Assembly (NCBI RefSeq): GCF_029813835.1
Contig: NZ_JARVKV010000071.1
Location: forward strand, 1-33,457
Source of the DNA: Streptomyces sp. DH37
GTDB taxonomy: Bacteria; Actinomycetota; Actinomycetes; Streptomycetales; Streptomycetaceae
Length of the DNA: 33,457 nt
Direction: 5' to 3'
A program made the translations under genes and the position numbers. The notes under the pieces are model-generated. The model saw nothing but the letters and a program-made list of their open reading frames with translations, did not search any database and was not told where the DNA came from. Positions within the stretch are counted from its first letter, which is position 1. Each line of letters starts with the position of its first letter. Of the stretch, positions 22,301 to 31,391 are shown piece by piece.

Positions 22301-25300
22301 CGTGACGACCGCCGGCGAGAGGGTGGTGGGCGACGAACCGGTCGACCCCGTGGCCGCCGCCGTCCGCGGGCTGCCCCGGATCCTGGCCCAGGAGGTCCCG
22401 GCCCTCCGGTGGCGCTCGCTGGACCTCCCCGGCACCGGCGCGGACCTCACCGGGAGGATCCTGGCCGAGGCCGCCGACCTGGTCGCCACCGGCGGGCGGG
22501 ACCGGACGGCGTCCTGGGAGACGGCACTGCGCGGCGGGCACCGCTGGCTGCGGCAGTGGGAGCCCTGGCAGCCCGGCGACGGGGCCGCGCTGCCCGGCCG
22601 TCCGGTCGTCGTCGTCACCGGCGGCCTGGGCAACGTGGGCCTGGCCCTCGCCGGACGCCTGTGCCGTGAGCACGGTGCGCACGTGGTCCTGGCCGGCCGC
22701 GGCGGACTGCCGGACGACAGCGCCGGCCCGCGCCCGCGGGCCCGTACCGAAGCCGTACGGCGGCTGCTCGACGACGGCCACGACGTCCGCGTCGAGACCG
22801 CCGACGCCACCGACGGCCGGGCGCTGGAGGACCTGCTGAAGGCCGTCGCGCGGGACCACGGCCGGATCGACCTGGTGGTCCACGCACCCGTCGTCGTGGA
22901 ACTCGCCGCGCTGGCCGAGACCGACACCGCGGTGACCGGGGCGGTCCTCGCGCCGAAGGTGACCGGCGCCCTCGCGCTGAGGGACGCCGTCGCCGCGCTT
23001 CCCCCGTCCGCGCGTCCCGCCACCGTCCTGCTGATGGCCTCCGCGGCCGCCACCATCGGCGGCTTCGGCCTCGGCGCCTACGTCGCCGCCAGCCGCTACC
23101 TGAGCGGCCTCGCGCACACCCTCGACCGGGCGGACGGCACCCGCTGGATCGCCGCGGACTGGGACCGCTGGCGCTTCGGCACCGAGGAGGAGCGGGCCTC
23201 CGCGTCCGAGATCACCATGCGGCACGCGCTGGACGCCCCCGACGCGCTGGACGCGCTGCTGCGCATCGCCGGCCTGGCCGCCGGGGGCGACGCGCCGGCC
23301 CACCTCGCCGTCTCGCCCGCGGAACTGAACAGCCGCTCCCTGGCCCTGGCGGTCCGCACGGTGCGCAGCGGGGCCGCCGGCGGGACCGCGCCCGGGACCT
23401 GGGCCGAGCGCACGGTGGCCGCCGTCTACGCCGACGTCCTCGGACACCCCGTGGACGACGCCGAGGCCGACTTCTTCGCCCTCGGGGGGCACTCCCTGCT
23501 CGCCACCCGGGTCCTGGCCCGGCTGCGCGACGAGCACGGCGCCGCGCTGAGGCTGCGCGACCTGCTGGCCCGCCCCTCGGTGCGGGCGCTGGCGGAACTG
23601 CTGGAGGAGACCACGGGGCGCACGGCGGGGGAGAGCACCGCGGGAGAACCGGAGGACGACGGCGGACCCGCGCCGGCCGCCGCCGGGGCCGGGGAGCCCT
23701 TCCCCCTCACCCGGGTCCAGCACGCCTACCGCGTCGGCCGCTCGAGCGCCTTCGAACTGGGCGGCGTCGGCTGCCACTTCTTCCTCGAGCACCACGCCGC
23801 CGAACTCGACGTGGAGCGCTACCAGGCGGCCTGGAACGCGGTGATCGCCCGGCACGACATGCTGCGGGCCGTCATCACCCAGGACGGCCACAACCTCGTC
23901 CTGCCGCGGGTGCCCGAGTACCGCATCCCCGTCACCGACCTGTCCGGCGAGGTCCCGGCCGAGGCCGAGCGACGCCTGGCGGAACTGCGCGACCGCGTCT
24001 CCCGGCGGGTCGCCGCCCCCGACCGGTGGCCGCTGATCGAGGTCCACGCCGTCCGCCTGCCCGACGGCTGGCGGGTGCTCCTCTCCGTCGACGTCCTGGT
24101 CTGCGACTCCGCCAGCTACCTCCTCGTCGACCGCGAACTGCGCGCCCTGTACGAGGACCCGGGCACCCGACTGCCGCCGCTCGGCGTCACGTTCGCCGAC
24201 TGCGTCCGCGCACTGGAGGAACGGCGCTCCGAACCGGCGTACCGGAGGGCCGCCGCCTACTGGCGCGACCGGGCCGGCACCCTGCCCGGCGCCCCCGCCC
24301 TGCCGGTGCGCGGCCGACAGGACACGCCCAGGTTCGGGCGCCGCCGCCACGTGCTCGGCGCCGACCGCTGGCGGGTGCTGCGGGAGCGGGCCGCCGGGCT
24401 CGGCGCCACACCGACCGCCGTCCTGCTCGCCGCCTACGCCGACGTGCTCGCGGCCTGGTCGGACGACCGCCACTTCGCGATCACCCTGACCGTCTTCGAC
24501 CGGCCGCCGGTGCACCCGGACGTGGACCGCGTCGTCGGGGAGTTCTCGTCGCTGCTGCTCCACGAGTGCGACCTGCGCACCCCCGCCGCCTTCTCCCAGC
24601 GGGCGCGCGCCGCGCAGCACCGGCTCTTCGAGGACCTCGACCACCGCGAGTTCTCCGGTCTCGAACTCCTCGCCGAGCAGGCGTCCCGCACCGGTGCCCA
24701 GCGCAACGTGCCGGTGGTCTTCACCGGCATGCTGGGCCTGGACCGGTTCGGCGGGAACGGCGACGCCCACGACCACGAGTGGCTGGGCCCGGTGGTGCAC
24801 GGCGTCAGCCAGACACCGCAGGTGTGGCTGGACCACCAGGCGTACGAGCACCGCGGCGACCTGGTCCTGCAGTGGGACGTCGCCGAGAACGTCCTCGACG
24901 CGGAAGCCGCCGACGCGGCCTTCGCCGCCTACACCGCGTGGCTGACCGAACTGGCCGGGCACCCGGACCTCTGGGACGCCCCCGAGGCCGGCCCCCGTCT
25001 CGGCGGCGAGGCGCCCCGGCCGGCCGTTGCGGAGGAGACCCCGGCACCGGCGGAGCCGGCCTCCGGCACCGTGCCCGAGACCCTGCGGGCCCTGTGGGCG
25101 GAACTGCTCGACCTCGACGCCGGGGCCATCCCGGCGGACGCCACCTTCCTCAGCCTCGGCGGCGACTCGCTCCTCGCCGTCCGCATGGCCGCGATGGTCA
25201 GACGGCGCCTGGGCGTGGTCCTGGCACTGCCGGAGGTCCGCTCCGACCTCACCCTGACCCACCTCGCGCGGCTCGTCCGCCAGCGCGGCACCGGCGCCCC

Positions 25301-27908
25301 GGCCCACCAGGCGCTGCCGGTGAGGCTCCGGCGGCGCCCCGACCCCGAGGAGCCGTTCGCGCTGCTGCCGCTGCAACAGGCCTACTTCGTCGGACAGCGC
25401 GGGGGCTGGGAGCTGTCGTACGACTCGGTGCACTACTACACCGACGTCGGCCTGCACGGAGTCGACGCCGAGGACGCGCCGGTGGCGCTCGTCGACGCCG
25501 TACGGCGCCTGGTGGCCGCGCAGCCGATGCTGCGGGCCCGCGTCCTGCCCGACGGACGCCAGCGGATCCTGCCCGCGGACGATCCGGCGGCGGCGGTCCT
25601 GCCCGTCACCGTGACCGACCTGAGGGACGCCGGCGCCCGGGAGGCCGAGGCGGCGCTGGAGGACGTCCGCGCCGAGATGGGCGGCACCGGTCCCGACCCG
25701 GTGCAGGGGCCCGGATTCGCCGTGCGGCTCACCCTGCTGCCCGCAGGACGAGGCCGGCTGCACATCGCCTTCAGCCTCATGGTGGCCGACGGCTGGTCCG
25801 CGCAGCTCTTCGCCCGCCAGCTCCTGGCCTACGCCGCCGACCCCAACACCGTGCTGCCGCCGCTGCTGGTCGACTTCGGCGACTACGTCACCGCCCTGGA
25901 GGAGGCCCGCGCCTCCGAGGCGTGGCGGGCCGACCGCGACTGGTGGTGGGAGCGGCTGGAGGAACTGCCCGCCGCACCGGAACTCCCGCTGCTCGCCGAC
26001 CCCGGAACGGTCACGGCGGCCGGCATGACCGGCCGGGAGGCCCGGCTGCCCGCGCACCGCTGGGAGGCGCTGCGCGAGCGGTGTGCCGAACACGGGCTGA
26101 CCCCCTCCGCCGTCCTCGCCACCGCCTACGCGGCGGCCGTCGCCCGGCTCTCGGGGAGCTCCCGGTTCGTGCTCAACACCCTCCAGTCCAACCGCCACCC
26201 GCTGCACCCGGACGTCGACCGCATGATCGGCGCCTTCTCCGGAACGGCCCTCGTACCCGTGGACCTGACCGGGGACGCGCCGTTCGCCGCGCTCGCCGAA
26301 AGGGTCCAGGAGCAGATCACCGGCTCGCTGTCCCACAGCCTGGTCACCGGCGTGGAGGTGGCGCGCGAGCTGACCCGCCGCACCGGCAGCCGCCGCCCTC
26401 CGGCGCCCGTGGTCTTCCAGAGCACCCTGGGCCTGGGCGCGGCACTCGGCGGTGACCTCGACCCCGAGGCAGGCCCGCTCGGCACCGTCGACGAGTCCGA
26501 CCACCACCAGCGGATCCGCACCCCCCAGGTGCTGCTGGAACTGCGGCTGTACGAGGTGAGCGGCGAACTCGTCCTCGCCCTGGCCTCGGTGGACGAGCTG
26601 TTCCGCCCGGGCGACCTGGACCGGCTGTTCGACGAGGTGGTGCGGACCACCGGGGAACTCGCCGACGGCACGGCCTGGCGGGCGCCGGTCGAACTGCCGG
26701 CCGGACCGCCGGCCGGGGCCGGCGCGCCCCGGCACGGGGAGGCGGCGGGGGACGCCGCGGTCGCGCACGACCCCGGTGCGCCGCGCGGCGGGACCGAGCG
26801 CGCGATCGCGGAGCTGTGGGCCGGTCTGCTGGCCGTACCGGCCGAGGACGTCGACCGCACGGCGGACTTCTTCGCCCTCGGCGGCGACTCCCTGCTGGCC
26901 GTGCGCATGCTCACCCGGTACGCCAGGGAGCACGGCGGCTCCGTCGCCCCGCGCACGTTCCTCACCGACCCCACCGTCGCCGGGTTCGCGGCGGCGCTGC
27001 GCGCGGCCGACGGCCGGGGCGCCGCGGAGGGAGCCGGCCGGGGCGCCGCGGACGCCGTGCCCGTCGAGGACATCGCCGTTCCGCTGCGGGAGGGGGAGGG
27101 ACCGGCGCTGTTCCTGCTCCACCCCTCCGGCGGGGACGTCCTGTGCTACATGGAGCTGGCCCGCCGCCTCACCACCGGCCACCCGGTCGTCGCCCTCGCC
27201 GACCCCGGGCTGTCCGGGCACGCCGGTCCCGAGCGCATCCCGGACATGGTCCGCCAGTACCTGCACGTGGTGCGGCAGCACCAGCCCCACGGGCCGTACC
27301 TGCTCGGCGGCTGGTCCATGGGCGGCACCGTCGCCCACGAACTCGCCCGCGCGCTGCGGCGGCAGGGCGAGGAGGTCGCCCTCCTGGCGATGATCGACTC
27401 CAACAGCCCGGACCGCATCGTCGCCGTCGAGGGCCTGGACCGGCAGCGCACCGCACAGGAGGTGAGGCTGAGGTACCTGCGCTCGCTGGAGGCGTACCTC
27501 GACCTCGACACCGGCGGCGCGGACCCCGGCGAGCTGGAGCGGTCCCTGCGCGAGGAGCGGCTGCTGGGGACGGAGGAGAGCGTCTCCGGACGGGTCGAGG
27601 TGTTCGCCCGCCATCTGCGCGGCCTCGCCGAGCACCGCGCGGGCCCCCTCGACGGGGACGTCCCGGTGCTGCTGCTGCGCGCCGCCCACACCTCGCCCCG
27701 CAACGGCCGCATCGGCATGGGCGTCGACGACTCCTTCGACGACGAGGCGCTGGGCTGGCGTCCCCACGTGGGAGGACCACTGGAGGTCGTGCCCGTCGCC
27801 GCCCACCACTACTCCGTGCTCCGCGACCCCGCCGTGACCGAGGTCGCCGCCGCCCTGAGCCGCGCACTCGACTCCCTCGGACCGGACACCGCTCCCGCCC
27901 GGCCGTGA
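19299..27908 (+). CDS. PKS/NRPS hybrid megasynthase: KS-AT-KR-ACP-Cy-PCP-Cy-PCP-TE
   Basis: 2869 residues. Order: KS (1-430; Cys178, His314, His352); AT (520-815; GHSVGEY, Ser616); KR (900-1340; TGGLGNVG, Ser1248, Tyr1261); carrier (Ser1399); heterocyclization Cy1 (1467-1890; Asp1598-x4-Asp1603-x2-Ser1606); PCP (Ser1957); Cy2 (2019-2465; motif altered to Ser2159-x4-Asp2164-x2-Ser2167); PCP (Ser2531); thioesterase (2602-2869; GWSMGG, Ser2673, His2836/2837). The layout is close to yersiniabactin HMWP1, but there is no adenylation domain and no internal methyltransferase. Cysteine must be loaded in trans, as HMWP2 does for HMWP1. One malonyl-type extension, a reduction and up to two thiazoline closures are predicted, then release. 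ATG 19299 has GGAGG 7 bases upstream. The KR has Ser where Asn follows Tyr in classical enzymes. Confidence 0.92.
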   Translation: MSDSIAVVGLACRFPGAPDLGAYWDLLLDEREALTRFTDAELAARGVPPALRRNPAYVPVGGLIEDQESFDPAPFGIGDAEAESMDPQQRIFLETAWHALEHAGHGGASAAGTVGVYAGAALSGYLATNLAHRFDPLGGADPAGSLHLHTGNVADYLPLRTAHRLGLTGPAVAVGATCATSLVAVHVAVQALLAGECDTAIAGGVSLRVPQGRGYLHVPDGPFSADGRTRPYAADARGTVFTQGAGAVVLRRLEDALADGDTVHAVVRGSAVANDGAERAGFTAPSPDGQARTIAEALAVADLEPRDIGYVEGHGTGTVLGDPIEVHALRRVFGPADRPWCLLGSVKGNIGHADSAAGIAGFVKAVLALRDGVVPASLHCATPNPELGLDGSAFRLAHTTEKWDGDGIRRAGVSSFGIGGTNCHVVLEQAPVPAPGPRDDRAQLLVVSAAGPEACRATAGRLADALSSTPGRLADTAHTLTTGRAHLPVRAAVAVAPGEDPAPALRRAAPATAPDTPPRVVLAFPGGGAQYAGMAAGLYRDEPRFARTTDELAELFSPLIGADVRDVLLAAPDDPAARRLARTPGVGLPALFTACVATAELLAAFGVRPDAVLGHSVGEYAAAVTAGVLDRADAARLVAARSTGMAGLPAGGMLAVPLGEDDVRALLADHPDLDVAAVNATDACAVSGPSAAIGGLREALARKGVTAEPVAVEVAAHSRLVEAAIPGLRAVAARLRPSAPRLPLVTTLTGREATAAELTDPEHWIRHLRGTVRFADALDTALGGGATVLVQAGPGGMLAALAARKGAGAVPAAVTTFPRSDEGGDGRAALLEAVGRLWSAGVPVDLTAGQKPGRRRVPLPGYAFRRRRFWVDPAPRTGAPAPGPAPAEPDAAQPLHLPTWRRLPPLTAAVDGGRWLVLGPGEQAEPLRAALRGLGAQAADALPQEAGDWAGLTAVVYCAGRPARAEGEDAAALAEEIHDHGRFAAAVASGGLGERSLPLLHVTTAGERVVGDEPVDPVAAAVRGLPRILAQEVPALRWRSLDLPGTGADLTGRILAEAADLVATGGRDRTASWETALRGGHRWLRQWEPWQPGDGAALPGRPVVVVTGGLGNVGLALAGRLCREHGAHVVLAGRGGLPDDSAGPRPRARTEAVRRLLDDGHDVRVETADATDGRALEDLLKAVARDHGRIDLVVHAPVVVELAALAETDTAVTGAVLAPKVTGALALRDAVAALPPSARPATVLLMASAAATIGGFGLGAYVAASRYLSGLAHTLDRADGTRWIAADWDRWRFGTEEERASASEITMRHALDAPDALDALLRIAGLAAGGDAPAHLAVSPAELNSRSLALAVRTVRSGAAGGTAPGTWAERTVAAVYADVLGHPVDDAEADFFALGGHSLLATRVLARLRDEHGAALRLRDLLARPSVRALAELLEETTGRTAGESTAGEPEDDGGPAPAAAGAGEPFPLTRVQHAYRVGRSSAFELGGVGCHFFLEHHAAELDVERYQAAWNAVIARHDMLRAVITQDGHNLVLPRVPEYRIPVTDLSGEVPAEAERRLAELRDRVSRRVAAPDRWPLIEVHAVRLPDGWRVLLSVDVLVCDSASYLLVDRELRALYEDPGTRLPPLGVTFADCVRALEERRSEPAYRRAAAYWRDRAGTLPGAPALPVRGRQDTPRFGRRRHVLGADRWRVLRERAAGLGATPTAVLLAAYADVLAAWSDDRHFAITLTVFDRPPVHPDVDRVVGEFSSLLLHECDLRTPAAFSQRARAAQHRLFEDLDHREFSGLELLAEQASRTGAQRNVPVVFTGMLGLDRFGGNGDAHDHEWLGPVVHGVSQTPQVWLDHQAYEHRGDLVLQWDVAENVLDAEAADAAFAAYTAWLTELAGHPDLWDAPEAGPRLGGEAPRPAVAEETPAPAEPASGTVPETLRALWAELLDLDAGAIPADATFLSLGGDSLLAVRMAAMVRRRLGVVLALPEVRSDLTLTHLARLVRQRGTGAPAHQALPVRLRRRPDPEEPFALLPLQQAYFVGQRGGWELSYDSVHYYTDVGLHGVDAEDAPVALVDAVRRLVAAQPMLRARVLPDGRQRILPADDPAAAVLPVTVTDLRDAGAREAEAALEDVRAEMGGTGPDPVQGPGFAVRLTLLPAGRGRLHIAFSLMVADGWSAQLFARQLLAYAADPNTVLPPLLVDFGDYVTALEEARASEAWRADRDWWWERLEELPAAPELPLLADPGTVTAAGMTGREARLPAHRWEALRERCAEHGLTPSAVLATAYAAAVARLSGSSRFVLNTLQSNRHPLHPDVDRMIGAFSGTALVPVDLTGDAPFAALAERVQEQITGSLSHSLVTGVEVARELTRRTGSRRPPAPVVFQSTLGLGAALGGDLDPEAGPLGTVDESDHHQRIRTPQVLLELRLYEVSGELVLALASVDELFRPGDLDRLFDEVVRTTGELADGTAWRAPVELPAGPPAGAGAPRHGEAAGDAAVAHDPGAPRGGTERAIAELWAGLLAVPAEDVDRTADFFALGGDSLLAVRMLTRYAREHGGSVAPRTFLTDPTVAGFAAALRAADGRGAAEGAGRGAADAVPVEDIAVPLREGEGPALFLLHPSGGDVLCYMELARRLTTGHPVVALADPGLSGHAGPERIPDMVRQYLHVVRQHQPHGPYLLGGWSMGGTVAHELARALRRQGEEVALLAMIDSNSPDRIVAVEGLDRQRTAQEVRLRYLRSLEAYLDLDTGGADPGELERSLREERLLGTEESVSGRVEVFARHLRGLAEHRAGPLDGDVPVLLLRAAHTSPRNGRIGMGVDDSFDDEALGWRPHVGGPLEVVPVAAHHYSVLRDPAVTEVAAALSRALDSLGPDTAPARP

Positions 27909-27952
27909 GAACCGGCACCCCCAGCCACACCCGAACGGAAGAAAAGAACGAC

Positions 27953-29548
27953 ATGGACAACGGCCGCCGCCACCGCGCGGACGACAGACCGACCGACACC
28001 CGTCCCGCCCGCCGGCGCGTACTCGGCGCCGGGCTCGCCCTGGCGGGCGGCGCCGCCCTCGCCGCCTGCGGCCGCGGCGGCGACACCACCTCCGACGGCT
28101 CCGCGCCGGACGGGGGGAAGCCGGCGACGGGCGGCACCCTCCGCTACGGAACCGTCGCCGCGGGCGGCGGAACGGCGGTCACCGACCCCCACGGCACCCT
28201 GCTGAACCAGTCCGACTGGATCCGCATGGCCGCGCTGTACGACGTCCTGGTGGCCCCCGCCGGCAGGGGTGGGGTGGCGCCGCGGCTGGCGCTCTCCTGG
28301 GAAGCGGAGAAGAACGCCACGCGCTGGCGGTTCCGGCTGCGCGACGACGCCCGCTTCACCGACGGCAGGGCGGTCCGCGCCGCCGACGTCCTGCACTCGC
28401 TGCGCCGCATGGCAGACCAGGCGGTACAGAACGGCGGCCGGCTCGGCACCGTCGACATCAAGCGCTGCCGCGCCGAGGACGACCACACGCTCCTGATCGC
28501 CACCGGCGAGCCCGACGCCGAGCTGCCGCGCACCCTGTCCGGGGTGGTCTTCGTCGTGCCCGACGGCGCGGACGACTTCGGGCGGCCCGTCGGCTCCGGA
28601 CCGTTCCGCCTCAAGGCCCTGGACGGGCAGACCGCCGCGCTCACCCGCAACGAGCGCTGGTGGGGCGCCCGTCCCCACCTCGACGGACTGGAGATCCGCG
28701 GCTTCGCCGACCCCCAGGCCCTCGCCTCCGCCGTCACCTCCGGCGCCGTCGACGTGGCGAGCGACGTGGCCCCGGCCACCGCCAAGTCCGCCGCGGAGGG
28801 CGGCGGGCTGCGGGTGCTGAGGCGGAGGGCCGCCAACGGATATCCGCTGCTGATGCGCCTGGACCGGGCCCCCTTCGACCGGCCCGAGGTGCGCCGCGCC
28901 GTCAAGCTCGCCGTCGACCGGCAGGCGCTGGTGGACTCGGTGTTCCTCGGGTACGGCACGCCCGGCAACGACGCGCCGTGCGCCGACGACCCGTCGTACC
29001 CCAAGGACCTCGCCCCGCCCGCCCGCGACCTGGAGCAGGCCCGCGAGCTGCTGCGCAAGGCCGGTCACCCCGGCGGACTCGACCTCGAACTCCACACCAC
29101 CACGGCCTACCCGGCGATGGCCACGGCCGCGTCGCTGCTCGAACGCCAGCTGCGCGAGGCCGGCATCCGCGTCACCGTCCGCCAGCACCCGCCGGAGAGG
29201 TACTGGAGCGAGGTCTACCTGCGCGAACCGCTGTGCACCGGCGTGTACGCGGGTGTCGGGTTCCCCACCTGGACCCGCCAGACCGCCCTGTCGGCCTCCG
29301 CCTACAACGAGACGGGCTGGAAGAACCGCTCGTTCGACCGGGACTTCGCGGCGGCCATGGCGGACACCGACACCGGGCGGCGCACCAGGGCCATGGCCGA
29401 ACTCCAGCGGCGGATCGCCTCCGACGGCGGTCTGCTCGCCTGGGGCGCGGGCGACGGCCTCGACGTGGCCGACTCCCGCGTCGGCGGTCTGCCGGACGGC
29501 ACCGGATACGCCCGTCTGCTGCTCGACCGGACGTGGCTGAGGCGGTGA
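27953..29548 (+). CDS. Family 5 ABC transporter substrate-binding lipoprotein (Opp/Nik/Cnt type)
   Basis: 531 residues. The N-terminus has a Tat-like RRRVLG followed by a hydrophobic stretch and lipobox LAAC (Cys39). The body is an SBP family 5 protein: GGTLRYGTV at the start, WRFRLRDDARFTDGRAVRAADVLHSLRR, VGSGPFRL and RRAVKLAVDRQAL. This family binds peptides, opines, nickel chelates and, in CntA, metal-staphylopine complexes. Its place in a Zur-controlled biosynthetic operon suggests capture of the metal-loaded product. It starts 44 bases after the synthase with a weak purine-rich ribosome site, and its stop overlaps the next GTG start. Confidence 0.85.
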   Translation: MDNGRRHRADDRPTDTRPARRRVLGAGLALAGGAALAACGRGGDTTSDGSAPDGGKPATGGTLRYGTVAAGGGTAVTDPHGTLLNQSDWIRMAALYDVLVAPAGRGGVAPRLALSWEAEKNATRWRFRLRDDARFTDGRAVRAADVLHSLRRMADQAVQNGGRLGTVDIKRCRAEDDHTLLIATGEPDAELPRTLSGVVFVVPDGADDFGRPVGSGPFRLKALDGQTAALTRNERWWGARPHLDGLEIRGFADPQALASAVTSGAVDVASDVAPATAKSAAEGGGLRVLRRRAANGYPLLMRLDRAPFDRPEVRRAVKLAVDRQALVDSVFLGYGTPGNDAPCADDPSYPKDLAPPARDLEQARELLRKAGHPGGLDLELHTTTAYPAMATAASLLERQLREAGIRVTVRQHPPERYWSEVYLREPLCTGVYAGVGFPTWTRQTALSASAYNETGWKNRSFDRDFAAAMADTDTGRRTRAMAELQRRIASDGGLLAWGAGDGLDVADSRVGGLPDGTGYARLLLDRTWLRR

Positions 29549-30558
29549 GGACGTCCCGGTCCGGCCGGGCCGGGGCGGACGGCGGCGCACCGGCCGCGGG
29601 CCCGCGCGGCACCCTCCGCCGGGTGCTGCCGGCCGCGGTGCGGTGCGCCGCCGTGCTGATCGCCGTGTGCGTCGCCGTGTTCGCGGTGACGTCGCTGCTG
29701 CCCGGAGACGCCGCCACCGCCGCCGCGGGCGCGCAGGCCGACCCCCGGCGTCTGGCGGAACTGCGTGCGCAGGCGGGGCTCGACCGGCCCGCGTGGCAGC
29801 GTCTGGCCGACTGGTTCGGCGGCGCGGTCCGCGGCGACCTGGGGCACTCCCTGGTCGACGGCGGCGCCGTCGCGCCGCTGCTCGGCAGCCGGCTCACCGC
29901 CTCGCTGCTGATCGCCCTGCCGTCCTGGCTGCTGGCCGTGGTCCTCGGCACGGCGGCGGCGATCCTCGTCGCCCGCGCGCCCGCCTCACGCGCCGGACGC
30001 GCGGGGGCCACGTTCGCCGCGGCGGTCGTCGCGATCCCCGACACGGCCCTGGTGGCCCTGCTGGTGCTGCTGCTGGCGGTGACGCTCGGCTGGCTGCCCG
30101 CCGTCTCGCTCGTCCCCGCGGGCGGCTGGGCACTGGACCGGCCCGAGATCCTCGTGCTGCCCGTCCTGGCCCTCACCCTGCCCGCCGCGGCCTGGACGGC
30201 GCGCATGCTCCTGGGCCCGGCCACGGACGTCTACCGGCGGCGGTTCGTCCAGGACGCGCTGCTGCGCGGTGTCTCCCCGGCCCGCTGCGCGATCCGGCAC
30301 GTCCTGCCCCATCTGGTGGCACCGCTGGCCCAGGCCGCGGCCGTCCTGGCCGGTGCGCTGCTGGCGGGCACCGCCGTGGTCGAGTCGGTCCTGGGCTACC
30401 CGGGACTGGGCCAGCTTCTCGCCGCATCGGTCGCCGCACGGGACACCCCGGTGGTGCAGGGCATCGCGCTGCTGGTCGCCGCCGTGATCCTGGCGGCGAT
30501 GACCGGTGCCGACGCGGTGGCCGCACGGGCGGCGCGCAGGGCGGGGGCCGTGCGATGA
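29545..30558 (+). CDS. ABC transporter permease 1 (OppB/NikB/CntB type)
   Basis: 337 residues with about six membrane segments. The N-terminal helix (AAVLIAVCVAVFAVTSLLPGD) and the LRAQAGLDRPAW region match the OppB class. The cytoplasmic EAA-type loop is FVQDALLRGVSPARCAIRHVLPH. GTG 29545 overlaps the preceding TGA and gives a hydrophilic N-terminal tail of about 28 residues; a later start is possible. It forms the membrane channel with permease 2. Confidence 0.87.
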   Translation: MRTSRSGRAGADGGAPAAGPRGTLRRVLPAAVRCAAVLIAVCVAVFAVTSLLPGDAATAAAGAQADPRRLAELRAQAGLDRPAWQRLADWFGGAVRGDLGHSLVDGGAVAPLLGSRLTASLLIALPSWLLAVVLGTAAAILVARAPASRAGRAGATFAAAVVAIPDTALVALLVLLLAVTLGWLPAVSLVPAGGWALDRPEILVLPVLALTLPAAAWTARMLLGPATDVYRRRFVQDALLRGVSPARCAIRHVLPHLVAPLAQAAAVLAGALLAGTAVVESVLGYPGLGQLLAASVAARDTPVVQGIALLVAAVILAAMTGADAVAARAARRAGAVR

Positions 30559-31391
30559 GGCGGGGGAGGACCGACCGCACGGCCGCCACCGCCGCTGCCA
30601 CCGCCACCACCGTCACCATCGCCGTCCTGGTGCTGCTGGTGGCCGCCGTCCTGGGCGGCCCCGCGCTGGCCCCCGGTGATCCGATGGAACCCCGGGGCGC
30701 ACCCTGGAGCGGGCCGGACGGCCGTCACTGGCTGGGCACCGACGTCCTGGGCAGGGACGTGCTGTCGCGGCTGGCGGCCGGGGGCCGGGGACTGCTGGCG
30801 GTGGCCCTGCCCGCGGGCCTGGCGGCCACCGCCGTGGGAGCCGCCGCCGGCCTGGCCGCCGCCCGGCACCGGCGCGCCGGGCGGCTGGTCCTGCGCGCGA
30901 GCGCCGGCCTGCTCGCCGTGCCCGGCCTGCTGGTCGTCCTGGTGTGCGCGACCGCGTTCACCGCGCCGGTCGCGGTGTGGGCCGGCATGCTCCTGGTCGG
31001 TGCGCCGCTGTCGGCGCGGGTGGTGCACGCCACCGCCGCGCCCCTGTCCGGCGCCGGCTTCGTGAGGGCCGCCCTGGCGCGGGGCGAGCGTCCCGCCGCG
31101 ATCGTCCTGCGCGAACTGCTGCCCGCGGTGAGCGGGACGGTCCTGGCCGACGCCGGACTGCGGGTCGTCGCGGCCCTGCAGCTGACCGCCGCGGTGCACG
31201 TGCTCGGCCTGGGCCCGCAGCCCCCGGCGGCGGACTGGGCCCTGATGATCAAGGAGAACATGTCCGGGGTGTCGCTCAACCCCGCCTCCGCCCTCGCCCC
31301 GGCCCTCGCGCTCGCCCTCCTCGCCGCCGGCATCGCCGTCGGACTGGACCTGACGGCGCGGCACCTGACCTCCGGAGACCGAGACCGATGA
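30555..31391 (+). CDS. ABC transporter permease 2 (OppC/NikC/CntC type)
   Basis: 278 residues with about six membrane segments. The OppC/DppC signature HWLGTDVLGRDVLSRL follows the first helix. The EAA-type loop is FVRAALARGERPAAIVLRELLP. ATG 30555 overlaps the stop of permease 1 (ATGA) and its own stop overlaps the ATPase start in the same way, so subunits are made in step. Confidence 0.87.
   Translation: MRRGRTDRTAATAAATATTVTIAVLVLLVAAVLGGPALAPGDPMEPRGAPWSGPDGRHWLGTDVLGRDVLSRLAAGGRGLLAVALPAGLAATAVGAAAGLAAARHRRAGRLVLRASAGLLAVPGLLVVLVCATAFTAPVAVWAGMLLVGAPLSARVVHATAAPLSGAGFVRAALARGERPAAIVLRELLPAVSGTVLADAGLRVVAALQLTAAVHVLGLGPQPPAADWALMIKENMSGVSLNPASALAPALALALLAAGIAVGLDLTARHLTSGDRDR

Noticed and set aside
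20967..27809. A very long open frame on the minus strand opposite the megasynthase
   Set aside because: It is an antisense shadow of GC-rich codons. The composition is Gly/Arg/Val/Gln-rich with no domain, while the plus strand has full KS, AT, KR, Cy, PCP and TE motifs.
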